Source of the DNA: Deinococcus grandis
GTDB taxonomy: Bacteria; Deinococcota; Deinococci; Deinococcales; Deinococcaceae
Direction of reading: 5' to 3'
Length of the DNA: 64,000 nt
Assembly (NCBI RefSeq): GCF_001485435.1
Contig: NZ_BCMS01000001.1
Coordinates: 1,063,501 to 1,127,500 of the forward strand
Shown: positions 39,180 to 50,236 of the stretch, in pieces
Position numbering within the stretch: position 1 is the stretch's first letter
Layout of the letters: each line of letters starts with the position of its first letter
Notes under the pieces: model-generated
The model's input: the letters and a program-made list of their open reading frames with translations, nothing else
Database searches by the model: none
Told to the model about the DNA's origin: nothing
Program-made: the position numbers and the translations under genes

Positions 39180-40181
39180 TTACGCCAGGGCGGCGATGAC
39201 GGCGTTCGTGAACTCCTCGGTCCCGGCGGTGCCGCCGAGGTCGCGGGTGCGGGGGCCCTCGACGAGGACCTTGTTCACGGCGTTGTCGAGGCGGCGGGCC
39301 GTTTCATGGTCGCCGATGTGGTCGAGCATCAGGACGGCGGCGAGGATGGTCGCGGTGGGGTTGCTGATGCCCTGACCGGCGATGTCGGGCGCCGAGCCGT
39401 GCACGGACTCGAAGATGCCGAACTTGTCGCCGACGTTGCCGCTCGCGGCGATGCCCAGGCCGCCGACCAGACCGGCGGCGAGGTCGGAGAGGATGTCACC
39501 GAACATGTTCGTCATGACCATCACGTCGAACTGCTGGGGGTTACGCACGAGCTGCATGGCGGCGTTGTCCACGATCATGGTGCTGGTGTTCAGGCCGTCC
39601 ACGGTCTTGGCGTGGTCGAGGATGGTGTTCAGGAACAGGCCCTGCGTGACGGGCAGCACGTTGGCCTTGTGCACGACCGTCAGGCGCTTGCCACGCTTCA
39701 TGGCGAGGTCCGCGGCGAACTTGCCGATGCGGTCGCTGGCGTCCTTCGTGATGACCGTGTCGGCGATGGCGGTGTCGCCGTAGCGGCGTTCCTGCTCGAC
39801 GTACAGACCCTGGGTGTTCTCGCGGACGATCACCAGGTCGACGTTCTCGTACGCGCCGGGCACGGGGCGGGTCTTGGTGGGGCGCACGTTGGCGTACAGG
39901 CCGTACTTCTGGCGCAGGTGGCGGATCGCGCCGAAGAACCCGGCGGGTTTCTCGCCGCTGGGGCTGGTGGCCGCGCCGAACAGGGTCGCGTGGGTGTTCT
40001 CGACGGCGTCGTACGTCGCCTGGGGGACGCTGGTGCCGTGGTCGAGGTAGTACTCGTACCCGGCCTCGGCGTGGACGTATTCGGCGTCGAAGCCGGCGGC
40101 GTCGAGCACGCGGCGGGTCGCGGGGATCACTTCGTGGCCGATCCCGTCGCCTTCAATCAAGCAGATGCGATATTTCGCCAT
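39180..40181 (-). CDS. hicd: homoisocitrate dehydrogenase
   Basis: 333 residues. An NAD-dependent beta-decarboxylating dehydrogenase of the alpha-aminoadipate lysine pathway. It is collinear with the Thermus enzyme as I remember it: MAKYRICLIEGDGIGHEVIP, HATLFGAATSPSGEKPAGFF, YANVRPTKTRPVPG, VIVRENTQGLYVEQERRYGD, VHKANVLPVTQGLFL and FESVHGSAPDIAGQGISNPT. Isocitrate and 3-isopropylmalate dehydrogenases share the fold but differ in the FGAATSP and ENTEGLYVEQERRY regions. TACACT lies nine bases before the ATG. Confidence 0.9.
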   Translation of the reverse strand: MAKYRICLIEGDGIGHEVIPATRRVLDAAGFDAEYVHAEAGYEYYLDHGTSVPQATYDAVENTHATLFGAATSPSGEKPAGFFGAIRHLRQKYGLYANVRPTKTRPVPGAYENVDLVIVRENTQGLYVEQERRYGDTAIADTVITKDASDRIGKFAADLAMKRGKRLTVVHKANVLPVTQGLFLNTILDHAKTVDGLNTSTMIVDNAAMQLVRNPQQFDVMVMTNMFGDILSDLAAGLVGGLGIAASGNVGDKFGIFESVHGSAPDIAGQGISNPTATILAAVLMLDHIGDHETARRLDNAVNKVLVEGPRTRDLGGTAGTEEFTNAVIAALA

Positions 40182-40288
40182 AACCTGTTCAGTGTAAGGC
40201 CAGTCAGGTCAATGTGATGCAGGTGACGGGCTGCGTGGGCGTCACCCGCAGCGTGACGGACTGCACGCCCGACCACCGAACTGGAAGC

Positions 40289-40318
40289 GATTCCGTGCTG
40301 GACGGGCTGCACGGAATC
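40289..40318. terminator. hairpin between copC and the divergent upstream region of hicd
   Basis: GATTCCGTGC and GCACGGAATC form a perfect 10-bp stem with a 10-base loop, 27 bases after the copC stop. The stem sequence recalls the ATTCCGT ends of the R family, but no other part of the element is present. Confidence 0.55.
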
Positions 40319-40344
40319 ACCCCCGAACGCCGGGATGGCGGGGC

Positions 40345-40743
40345 TCAGCGGACCCGGAAGGAGCTGCTGCCCGTCACGGGATGCCCGTCCTCCGAGAGGA
40401 TCTTCCAGGCGATCACGTACTGACCGGACTTCAGCCTGGGCTTCAGGGTCAGGGCCAGCCGGGCCGCCGCGCCACTCAGCTTGACCGGCTGGTTCGCCAG
40501 CGCCGCCGAGTCGGCCTTCTCGACCAGAGCGCGCCGCGCGGCCTCGGCCACCGTCACGCCCGCCGGGACCGCCATCACGCGGAACGTCGAGAAACGCAGT
40601 TCGACAGGTTCGCTGAACGCCAGGGTCACGGTCTTCGGGGCGGTCACGGTGGCGTTCGGCGCGGGGGTCACGCCCGACACGGCGGTGTGGGCCGCAGCCA
40701 CGGACAGGGTCAGGGCAGCCAGCAGGGGCAGGATCTTCTTCAC
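40345..40743 (-). CDS. copC: CopC-family copper-binding protein
   Basis: 132 residues from GTG at 40743 (GGAGGT seven bases upstream). The signal peptide KKILPLLAALTLSVAAA leaves a mature N-terminus starting at or near His (HTAVSG), one copper ligand of CopC. APNATVTAPKTVTLAFSEPV and the C-terminal EDGHPVTGSSSFRVR, with the second His, complete the pattern. It binds copper outside the membrane. It follows a YcnI-like gene in the same direction. Confidence 0.88.
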   Translation of the reverse strand: MKKILPLLAALTLSVAAAHTAVSGVTPAPNATVTAPKTVTLAFSEPVELRFSTFRVMAVPAGVTVAEAARRALVEKADSAALANQPVKLSGAAARLALTLKPRLKSGQYVIAWKILSEDGHPVTGSSSFRVR

Positions 40744-40806
40744 GGGACAACCTCCAGGGTAGGGAAGGGGCAATGGGGGGAAGCGGACCTCCCCCCAGCG
40801 GAGCGG

Positions 40807-41259
40807 TTACTTGACGGTGGTCTTGCTGGCTGGGCCCTCGGCGGGGTTGGTGTCGTCCCACGCGACGACGCTGCCGTCGCTGTACGTCTGGTAGATCTTC
40901 CACACGACCTCACCCGCCGCCGCCGGGTTCTTCGCCTGGAAGAAAAAGCGGGCGTACTCCATGGGCGCCACGCGGCCCTTCCAGACGACCTCGGTCACGA
41001 GGCCAGCGGCGTCCCTCTTCACGGTGCGCGTGAACCCGGGCGTGACCTGGAAGCGGCTGATCACGACCCCGGCGGGCACCACGAGGCGGATCTGGGTGGT
41101 GGCGATCTCCTTCTCGGTGGGAACGTTCAGGCGGTACGTCTCGCTCTTGCCAGCGGCGGATTCGGTCAGGCCGGTCTCGGTGCGGACGGTGGCGTGCGCC
41201 CCCGCGACGGACAGGAACAGGGCAGCGGCCAGGGGCAGAACGGTTTTCAGGTTGAACAT
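40807..41259 (-). CDS. YcnI-like (DUF1775) extracytoplasmic copper protein
   Basis: 150 residues with signal peptide MFNLKTVLPLAAALFLSVAG ending at AHATV, giving a histidine at the mature N-terminus as in YcnI, which binds Cu through that histidine. The beta domain has IRLVVPAGVVISRFQVTPGF, EVVWKG and MEYARFFFQAKNP; the C-terminus has the usual YTDG-like YSDGSVVAW. Upstream of copC by 63 bases, so the two are probably co-expressed for periplasmic copper handling. Confidence 0.83.
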   Translation of the reverse strand: MFNLKTVLPLAAALFLSVAGAHATVRTETGLTESAAGKSETYRLNVPTEKEIATTQIRLVVPAGVVISRFQVTPGFTRTVKRDAAGLVTEVVWKGRVAPMEYARFFFQAKNPAAAGEVVWKIYQTYSDGSVVAWDDTNPAEGPASKTTVK

Positions 41260-41416
41260 GGGTGGACTCCAGGGTGAATCAGGGGACGCCGCAGGCCACG
41301 CAGGCGCGGTCGTCGGAAGGTGCGGGGAAGCAGGGTGCGCGGGGCATGGGGCGCGCGGGGGTGCCGGGCTGGGTGCCCCGTCAGTCGGGCAGCGGCAGCT
41401 CCGGCTTTGGCGCAGG

Positions 41417-41905
41417 TCAGGCCAGCGGTGGCGCGCGGGCGTCCGCGTGACGCAGCGTGAACGTGACCGGCCCGGCGGTGCGGGTGGTCACGTGGAGGGC
41501 GCGCTGGGCCCGTGGGCCGACGCGAGGCCCGTCGGCGGCGGCCAGCGCGAAGCCGGTCGTGAGGCAGAACGGGCAGTGAGGATCGCCGTGCGCGTGCTGC
41601 GGCGGGGCGTTCGGCGCGGCGTCCGTCAGGGCGTGCCTGTCCGCGTGCGCGGCTCCCGCCTGCGCCGTGCGGGGGGTGGGTGGGTCGCAGGGGACGCCCG
41701 CCACATGCACGTGGGCAGCGGCCTCGGTCGGAGCCTCGTGCCCCCCGGCGACGGTCTGGGTGAGCGTTCCCAGGGTCAGGCCCAGCCCACCCGCGCCGGG
41801 GCTGCGGGTCAGGTGCGCCAGCGACGCCAGCACCGCGAGCAGCGCCAGCACCCAGCGGCCCGCCCGGGTCGGGGCAGGTCGCAGGTGATGGGCTGATACT
41901 CGCAT
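41417..41905 (-). CDS. DUF2946-like small membrane/exported protein
   Basis: 162 residues. One hydrophobic segment near the start (WVLALLAVLASLAHL), then a His-rich region (AAAHVHVAG, QHAHGDPHCPFCLTTGF). The CPFC pair with nearby His resembles DUF2946 proteins of copper loci. The start was set at 41905 because TATGCT ends seven bases before it; an ATG at 41917 lies inside that hexamer. It sits upstream of ycnI-copC in the same direction, 157 bases away, so a metal-related role is likely but not shown. Confidence 0.6.
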   Translation of the reverse strand: MRVSAHHLRPAPTRAGRWVLALLAVLASLAHLTRSPGAGGLGLTLGTLTQTVAGGHEAPTEAAAHVHVAGVPCDPPTPRTAQAGAAHADRHALTDAAPNAPPQHAHGDPHCPFCLTTGFALAAADGPRVGPRAQRALHVTTRTAGPVTFTLRHADARAPPLA

Positions 41906-41949
41906 CGCGCCGAGCATAGCCCGACCCCCAGGTGAGAATGTCCTGCCGG

Positions 41950-42576
41950 TCAGCGGGGCAAGCCAGTCGGGGGACGCTTCCGGTGCAGGATCGCCGCCGC
42001 GATCAGGCCGCCCACGAAGCCGAACAGGTGCGCCTCCCACGACACGGCCGGGTTCGCCGGGAGCACGCCCCACAGGATGCCGCCGTACAGCAGGAACGCC
42101 GCGACCGCCACGCCGACCGCCAGCGGGGTGCGTTCCCACCAGCCGACGCCCAGCAGGTACGCGAGCAGCCCGAACACCAGTTCACTGGCGCCCAGGTGCA
42201 CGCTGCCGCCCCGACCGAGCAGCCACACCAGTCCGCCGCCGATCAGGACGATCAGCAGCAGCGCCGCCAGGAAGCGCGCCACGCCGCGCAGGGCGCTCAT
42301 GAACGTCAGGACGGCCAGCGGCACGGTGTTCGCGATCAGGTGCCCGAAGCCTGCGTGCAGGAACGGCGCGGTCAGCACGTGCCAGAACGTGCCGGGTGCG
42401 CGCGGCTCGATGCCGAACTGATCCAGCTGCCCCTGGAACACCAGCTGATCGGCGCCCTCCTGCACCCACAGGCCCGCGATCAGGGCGGCGGTGACGGTCG
42501 CGGCGCGGCCCAGGCTGACCCCCGGTCGTGGGGCGCCGGTGGAGCGCGTGAAGGTCTGGCGGGGTGGGGCGCGCAT
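41950..42576 (-). CDS. rhomboid-family intramembrane serine protease
   Basis: 208 residues from ATG at 42576 with about six membrane helices. The rhomboid core is visible: HVLTAPFLHAGFGHLIANTV (oxyanion His/Asn), LGASELVFGLLAYLLGVGWW with the catalytic serine in G-x-S, and SWEAHLFGFVGGLIAAAI with the catalytic histidine. The residue after the serine is Glu, whereas Gly is usual. It cuts membrane proteins within the bilayer; the substrate is unknown. An upstream ATG at 42615 is possible. Confidence 0.85.
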   Translation of the reverse strand: MRAPPRQTFTRSTGAPRPGVSLGRAATVTAALIAGLWVQEGADQLVFQGQLDQFGIEPRAPGTFWHVLTAPFLHAGFGHLIANTVPLAVLTFMSALRGVARFLAALLLIVLIGGGLVWLLGRGGSVHLGASELVFGLLAYLLGVGWWERTPLAVGVAVAAFLLYGGILWGVLPANPAVSWEAHLFGFVGGLIAAAILHRKRPPTGLPR

Positions 42577-42619
42577 GCCCCAGCATGCCTCACGCGGGCC
42601 GGGGCGCGCGTCCATCTTT

Positions 42620-42754
42620 CAGCGGTTTCCAGTTCCATTGAAGGGCCAACGGCACGCCCCTGGGCTCCACTTCCAACCGCTGATGTTGACGGCTTCTCGC
42701 TCTGCTCGGTTCAGAGGCATTGAGCAAATCCCTCAACACCTCTGAACACCGCTG
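42620..42754 (-). repeat. hairpin element S1
   Basis: A 135-bp member of the S family: CAGCGGTTTCCAGTTCC at one end and ACACCGCTG at the other, with a terminal hairpin TTCAGAGG/CCTCTGAA and a CTCGCTCTGCTCGG box. Flanking triplets are TTT and TTG, so no exact target duplication is seen. It fills the space between the divergent rhomboid and aldo/keto reductase genes. Confidence 0.7.
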
Positions 42755-42793
42755 TTGGGTGCAGCTCATGTCGGGTCGGCGTAGGCTGCCCGC

Positions 42794-43729
42794 ATGCAAA
42801 CGCGAACGCTGGGACACAGCGGCCTGACCGTGTCGGTCGTCGGGCTGGGCTGCAACAACTTCGGGGGACGGCTGGATCAGGCGGGCACGACCGCCGTGGT
42901 GCGCCGCGCGCTGGACGCGGGCATCACGCTGTTCGACACGGCCGACATCTACGGCAACCGGGGCGGCAGCGAGGAGATGCTGGGCCGCGCGCTGGGCGCC
43001 GAGCGGGCGAACATCGTCCTGGCGAGCAAGTTCGGGATGGACATGGGTGACGGCAAGGGGGGCGCGCGGCCCGCGTACATCCGCGAGGCGCTGCACGCCA
43101 GCCTGCGTCGCCTCAGGACCGATCACCTGGACCTGTACCAGCTGCACACCCCCGACCCGGAAACGCCCATCGAGGACACGCTGGGCACCCTGAACGACCT
43201 GGTGCAGGAGGGCCTGGTGCGCGCCGTCGGCGTGAGCAACATGCCCGCCGCCGACGTGCGCGCCGCCGATGCCCTGGCCCGGCAGCACGGCTGGGCGCGC
43301 TTCACGTCCTGCCAGGACGAACACAGCCTGCTCGTGCGGGACGTCGAAACTGACCTGATTCCCGCCATGCACGACCTGAACCTGGGGCTGCTGCCGTACT
43401 TCCCGCTCGCCAGTGGCCTCCTGACCGGCAAGTACCGCGCCGGGGCCGACCTGCCCGAGGGTGCACGCATCACCGGCAGCAGGGGCGCCCAGGACCGCTA
43501 CCTGACCGAACGGAACTGGGCGGTCGTCGAGGACCTGCGTGCCTTTGCCGAGAGCCGGGGGCACTCCCTGCTGGACCTCGCCTTCAGCTGGCTGCTGTCC
43601 TTCGACGTGACGAGCAGCGTGATCGCCGGGGCCACGAAACCCGAGCAGATCGACGCGAACGTGGCCGCCGCCGCGTGGACCCTCACGCCAGAGGAACTGG
43701 CCGAGGTGGACCGCATCACCGGTCGCTGA
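42794..43729 (+). CDS. aldo/keto reductase
   Basis: 311 residues. NADP-dependent reductase of carbonyls. Family signature and catalytic residues: GITLFDTADIYGNRGGSEEM (Asp, Tyr), VLASKFGM (Lys), LRTDHLDLYQLHTPDPETPI (His), and cofactor end SVIAGATKPEQIDANVAA. The substrate is not known. TAGGCT lies six bases before the ATG. Confidence 0.9.
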   Translation: MQTRTLGHSGLTVSVVGLGCNNFGGRLDQAGTTAVVRRALDAGITLFDTADIYGNRGGSEEMLGRALGAERANIVLASKFGMDMGDGKGGARPAYIREALHASLRRLRTDHLDLYQLHTPDPETPIEDTLGTLNDLVQEGLVRAVGVSNMPAADVRAADALARQHGWARFTSCQDEHSLLVRDVETDLIPAMHDLNLGLLPYFPLASGLLTGKYRAGADLPEGARITGSRGAQDRYLTERNWAVVEDLRAFAESRGHSLLDLAFSWLLSFDVTSSVIAGATKPEQIDANVAAAAWTLTPEELAEVDRITGR

Positions 43730-43776
43730 CCCACCCCCCTCCTCCAGGTGGGAGGGAGCACCCGCCCCACCTCCTT

Positions 43777-43800
43777 CCCACTCCCTCCTGCCCACTGCCC
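43777..43800 (-). repeat. G-quadruplex-forming tract, copy 2
   Basis: On the minus strand, four GGG runs with loops of 3-5 bases. It ends 22 bases before the -10 hexamer of hrpB (TACCAT at 43822). Confidence 0.6.
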
Positions 43801-43834
43801 ACTTCCGGCGCACCGCGCCCTTACCATGCGGGGC

Positions 43835-46303
<2,469 letters not shown>

Positions 46304-46376
46304 CGGGGGTGTCCTGCCCCCGACGCGCCCCCACCTGAGGCAACGCCCGGCGAGGCGCGCTGCCATGCTGCCCCTC

Positions 46377-46865
46377 ATGCGCCGCGCCGTTCTCACCTTT
46401 GCCCTGAGCCTGCTCACCCTGACCGGAGCGTCCCAGGCCGCCGACTGCTCGAAGGCGGTCTGGAGCGTCGCCTCGGGGCAGTCGGGGCAGACGCCCCTGA
46501 TGGACACGAACGTGATGGGCGAGATGGTCATGCGCATCTGGGCATTACCGCCGGGTGTGCCAGTCAAAACGCTGTCGTTCATCTACATGCCGAAACGGAG
46601 CACCAATCACTGGGCCCTGACACTGCTCGAACCCAGGGGGCAGCCGGGTGAATTCTTCGGCGTTCGTACCCTCAATTTCATCAGGACAGTGAAAAAGGAC
46701 GGTCAGACAGTCCAGCTGTACACGCTCGGGGACGGCATGTTCAAGGGCCTGTACCTGATGGACGGTCAGGTCAAGAACAGATCGGGAAAGTTCATGCACA
46801 TCCTGATGCTGCTCACCCCGCAGATGGTGCAAGAGGAACTCGACCCTGCCATGTTCGTGAAGTGA
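46377..46865 (+). CDS. hypothetical exported protein
   Basis: Not recognised. 162 residues with a clear signal peptide (RRAVLTFALSLLTLTGASQA, then ADCSKAVW). The mature part reads like a small beta-rich carrier or lipoprotein-sorting type protein (KTLSFIYMPKRSTNHWALTL; ILMLLTPQMVQEELDPAMFV), without catalytic motifs. CATGCT lies seven bases before the ATG. It converges on the methyltransferase gene with only 3 bases between the stops. Confidence 0.65.
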   Translation: MRRAVLTFALSLLTLTGASQAADCSKAVWSVASGQSGQTPLMDTNVMGEMVMRIWALPPGVPVKTLSFIYMPKRSTNHWALTLLEPRGQPGEFFGVRTLNFIRTVKKDGQTVQLYTLGDGMFKGLYLMDGQVKNRSGKFMHILMLLTPQMVQEELDPAMFVK

Positions 46866-46868
46866 CGT

Positions 46869-47642
46869 TCAGGCGGGGCGGCGTGCGGTGAACAGCGTGC
46901 GGGTGAAAGCGTAGTACACGCGCTCGCCGGGGTAGGCGGCGTGGAGGCGTTCGCGGTAGGCGGTCAGGAAGCGCTGCTGCCCGTGGTCGGTCAGGTGGCT
47001 GAGGTACGGGACGAGGGCGGTGCCTTTCGTCCAGTCGATCAGGCCGTCCGCGCCGTTCAGTACGACCGGGTAGACCTTGCTCAGGGCAGTGATGTCCACG
47101 CCGCCCAGTTCGTCGAGCAGTTCCGCGTAGCGGGCGGGGGGCAGGACCGGGGACGCGCCGTGCGCGGTGCCGAAGCGGGCGTACCCGCCCAGTTCGTCCT
47201 GGAAGTCCAGGGCAGTGTCGGTCAGGAGGCGGTGGCTGGGGTGGTCGTGGTTGGCGGGGACCTGCGCGGCCAGCACACCGCCGGGGTGCAGGTGCGTCCA
47301 CAGGTGCGCGAGCAGCGTGGGGTGGTCCGGCACCCAGTGCAGCGAGGCGTTTGCGTGGATCAGGTCGTACGTGTCGTCCAGGCGGCCCAGGTCGCCCTGC
47401 CGGAAGCGGAGGTTGGGGGCCTGCTGCGCCTGCGCCCGCTCCAGCATCTCGGCGCTCTGGTCGAGGCCGGTGACCTGCGCCTGCGGGAAGCGCCGCGCGA
47501 GCGTCAGGGTGTGTTCGCCCGTGCCGCAGCCCAGGTCGATGACGCTGGCGTACGCCTGATCGGGAATCAGGGCGTGCAGGTCGCGGACGGGGGCGCTGCG
47601 GGCTTCGCGGAAGAGGTGGTACTGGTCGGGGTTCCACGTCAT
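46869..47642 (-). CDS. tam: trans-aconitate 2-methyltransferase family protein
   Basis: 257 residues. A class I SAM-dependent methyltransferase: the opening MTWNPDQYHLFREARSAPVR is characteristic of Tam, SAM motif I is VIDLGCGTGEHT, then GLDQSAEML and LIHANASLHWVPDHPTLLAH. Tam methylates trans-aconitate, removing an aconitase inhibitor. TACGCT lies six bases before the ATG. Confidence 0.87.
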   Translation of the reverse strand: MTWNPDQYHLFREARSAPVRDLHALIPDQAYASVIDLGCGTGEHTLTLARRFPQAQVTGLDQSAEMLERAQAQQAPNLRFRQGDLGRLDDTYDLIHANASLHWVPDHPTLLAHLWTHLHPGGVLAAQVPANHDHPSHRLLTDTALDFQDELGGYARFGTAHGASPVLPPARYAELLDELGGVDITALSKVYPVVLNGADGLIDWTKGTALVPYLSHLTDHGQQRFLTAYRERLHAAYPGERVYYAFTRTLFTARRPA

Positions 47643-47718
47643 GCGCTCAGCGTAGGCGGGGCACTGGGTTATGTGTGCGTACCTCAGTGGTGACAGAGGG
47701 CGAGGCGTGACTGAATAG

Positions 47719-47746
47719 CCCGCCCGGCGTCAGGTGCGCGGGCGGG
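47719..47746 (-). terminator. hairpin after the ddrA-small ORF unit
   Basis: CCCGCCCG and CGGGCGGG form a perfect 8-bp stem, 15 bases downstream of the small membrane ORF. Confidence 0.65.
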
Positions 47747-47761
47747 TGAGATCCGGTGAAG

Positions 47762-47878
47762 TTACAGCAGGCGGGCGAGGGTGCCGCCCAGCAGCATCAG
47801 CAGCAGCACGCTGAGGATCGCGGTCAGCAGACGACCGGGCTGCGCGTGGGCGGGCTCGTCCCGGTCGCGGCGGATCAT
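47762..47878 (-). CDS. 38-residue single-span membrane peptide downstream of ddrA
   Basis: MIRRDRDEPAHAQPGRLLTA starts a short protein with one membrane segment (LLTAILSVLLLMLLGGTLA). GGAGGT lies three bases before the ATG; both it and the A of the ATG belong to the end of repeat R5. Removing R5 together with one TGA would leave a GTGA overlap with the ddrA stop codon, so the ORF was probably once coupled to ddrA. Its function is unknown. Confidence 0.6.
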   Translation of the reverse strand: MIRRDRDEPAHAQPGRLLTAILSVLLLMLLGGTLARLL

Positions 47879-47990
47879 AAGACCTCCGGTGGGACGGTGT
47901 GCGCATGCCGGTCCACCAGGGCGGATGCCGGACGTGCAGTGGGCAGATCGGTGTGGTCCCGATCTGTCCACGAAGCAGACGGCATTCGTG
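47878..47990 (-). repeat. hairpin element R5 between ddrA and the small membrane ORF
   Basis: A 113-bp R element in gene direction. It is flanked by TGA on both sides (minus strand: 47993-47991, the ddrA stop, and 47877-47875, in the next start ATGA). On the minus strand it begins CACGAATGCCGTCTG, has stem CAGATCGG/CCGATCTG, and ends CCGGAGGTCTTA. The second hairpin has GGTGGAC-like arms and is less perfect than in other copies. Confidence 0.85.
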
Positions 47991-48623
47991 TCACGCGGCC
48001 CGTCCGGGGTGCTGCGGGGTGGGGTGCTGGGGCGTGGGCTGCGGCGGGGCGGGGTGGAGGCTGCCCAGCGCGGCCTTCAGGTGCTTGTACACCTCGCGTT
48101 GCAGGTCCAGATCCTCGGGCAGTTCGTAGCGCAGCTGCTCCATGGCTTGCATCAGGTGCGCGCCGCCGGGTGTGCGTTCGTGGTCCGGGCGGGCCCAGTC
48201 GGGCAGTTCGGGCGTCTGCGTGGGCGCGCGCTTGGCGTCGTCCCAGTCGGCCCAGGTCCTGGGCAGGTCGTACAGGTACCGGCCGATCCCGAAGTGTACC
48301 GCGCAGCGTTTCAGGGCGTCCGAGGAGGCGGCCTTCAGGGTGCCCAGGTCGCCCTCGGGGGCCTCGCCGATGTCCTCGCGGGTGACGCCCAGGACGGTCA
48401 GTCGGCCCTTCACGGTGGGCTGGCGGGTGCCGGGGATGACCTCGATCTCGAAGCTCCACCCATCCGGGCAGATGGCGTCCAGGCGGTCCTGCACCGCGCG
48501 GGCGTCGATGTGCGCGAGCATCAGCGCGCGGCTGCGGTCCCGACTGAAGGCGGCTGGTTTCCACGCCACCATGTGAGCGGGAAACGGGGCCTGAAGTCGT
48601 TTCTGAACATCGCTCAGTTTCAT
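47991..48623 (-). CDS. ddrA: DNA damage response protein DdrA
   Basis: 210 residues, the Deinococcus Rad52-like protein that binds and protects 3' DNA ends after irradiation or drying. The N-terminus MKLSDVQKRLQAPFPAHMVA, core RAVQDRLDAICPDGWSFEIE and SSDALKRCAVHFGIGRYLYD are diagnostic; the C-terminus is Pro/Gln/His-rich. A promoter TTGACC-17-TAAACT ends six bases before the ATG, overlapped by a candidate RDRM palindrome to which DdrO would bind. Cleavage of DdrO by IrrE/PprI after damage would then switch the gene on. Confidence 0.96.
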   Translation of the reverse strand: MKLSDVQKRLQAPFPAHMVAWKPAAFSRDRSRALMLAHIDARAVQDRLDAICPDGWSFEIEVIPGTRQPTVKGRLTVLGVTREDIGEAPEGDLGTLKAASSDALKRCAVHFGIGRYLYDLPRTWADWDDAKRAPTQTPELPDWARPDHERTPGGAHLMQAMEQLRYELPEDLDLQREVYKHLKAALGSLHPAPPQPTPQHPTPQHPGRAA

Positions 48624-48629
48624 GCGTTT

Positions 48630-48665
48630 AGTTTATAACAGAATGGAATTACGGTCAAGACAGAA
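48630..48665 (-). promoter_or_regulatory. ddrA promoter with candidate radiation/desiccation response motif
   Basis: On the minus strand, TTCTGTCTTGACCGTAA (48665-48649) matches 12 of 17 positions of the RDRM consensus as I recall it (TTATGTCATTGACATAA). It overlaps the -35 TTGACC (48658-48653), which is 17 bases from the -10 TAAACT (48635-48630). The start codon is six bases further on. DdrO bound here would block RNA polymerase. Confidence 0.7.
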
Positions 48666-48870
48666 TGACCCGCCGGTCGGAGGCAGGAGCGAATCGGCAG
48701 GCAAGCCCATCCGGCGCGGCTCTGAGCACTGAGTTGGGAGCTCTGGGCGCTGAGAGGGAGTGCCACCTCCCCACGGGCCACTTCCTATTCCCCACTTCCC
48801 GCGTACCGAACCCCCCTTCCATCGACAAGGCCACACACCTCCCCCCCCCTCGTCCCCTAGCATGCTGGGC

Positions 48871-49458
48871 ATGAGCCGCACGGCCACCGTCACCCGAACC
48901 ACCAGCGAAACGGACATCACCGTCCAGCTCGACCTCGACACCAGCAGCTACGAGCACCCCCAGACCGGGCACGGCTTCCTGGACCACATGCTCGACGCGC
49001 TGGCCCGCCACGCCCGCATCGGCCTGACCGTCCGCGCGACCGGCGACCTGCACATCGAACCGCACCACCTGATCGAGGACACCGGCATCACCCTCGGTCA
49101 GGCACTCACGCAGGCCCTCGGGGACCGCAAGGGCATCGAACGGTACGGCAGTGCCTTCGTGCCCATGGACGAAACGCTGGCGCACGTGGTGCTGGACCTG
49201 TCGGGCCGCGCGCACCTCGCCTTCGAACCCGAGACGCTGAACGTGTGGGGCGACGCGGGCGGCATGACCCACTACCACCTGCGGGAATTCCTGCGCGGCC
49301 TGTGCAACCACGCGGGCATCACCCTGCACGTCCGCCTCCTCGCGGGCCGCGAGGCGCACCACGTCATCGAGGCCATCGTGAAAGCCGTCGCGCGCGCCCT
49401 GCGGGACGCCGTGCAGGTCACCTCCCAGACCATGCCCAGCACCAAGGGCAGCCTGTGA
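48871..49458 (+). CDS. hisB: imidazoleglycerol-phosphate dehydratase
   Basis: 195 residues, the single-function HisB. It dehydrates imidazoleglycerol phosphate in histidine synthesis. The two metal-binding repeats are seen: GHGFLDHMLDALARHA with IEPHHLIEDTGI, then GDAGGMTHYHLREFLRGLCN with GREAHHVIEAIVKA. TAGCAT lies seven bases before the ATG at 48871. Its TGA stop is one copy of the duplication flanking R6; hisH follows. Confidence 0.95.
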   Translation: MSRTATVTRTTSETDITVQLDLDTSSYEHPQTGHGFLDHMLDALARHARIGLTVRATGDLHIEPHHLIEDTGITLGQALTQALGDRKGIERYGSAFVPMDETLAHVVLDLSGRAHLAFEPETLNVWGDAGGMTHYHLREFLRGLCNHAGITLHVRLLAGREAHHVIEAIVKAVARALRDAVQVTSQTMPSTKGSL

Positions 49459-49591
49459 GAAGGATGCCGTCTGTTCCGTTCACAACCCGGAAATGCGCCG
49501 GGTTGCTCACGCCACGCCCGGCACACTTCCTTCTCCTTCTCGCATCCGCTCGGGTTGAACGGTTTGAGCAAACCATTCAACCGGAGGTCTT

Positions 49592-49592
<1 letters not shown>
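49459..49592 (+). repeat. hairpin element R6 between hisB and hisH
   Basis: A 134-bp R element in gene direction. It is flanked by TGA at 49456-49458 (hisB stop) and TGA at 49593-49595 (within the hisH start ATGA). It begins GAAGGATGCCGTCTG. Central stem CAACCCGG/CCGGGTTG, box CTCGCATCCGCTCGGG, second stem GTTGAA-C-GGTT with AACC-A-TTCAAC. It ends CCGGAGGTCTTA, which gives hisH both its Shine-Dalgarno and the A of its ATG. Confidence 0.9.

Positions 49593-50236
<644 letters not shown>

Noticed and set aside
41903..41917. ATG at 41917 as start of the DUF2946-like protein
   Set aside because: It lies within the TATGCT -10 hexamer and would not be in the transcript if the gene is leaderless.
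42617..42757. Target duplication around S1
   Set aside because: Flanks are TTT and TTG; not identical, so it was not claimed.
48628..48650. A second RDRM candidate nearer the ddrA start (TTATAACAGAATGGAAT on the plus strand)
   Set aside because: Poor palindrome; only one half-site fits, while 48649-48665 matches better.
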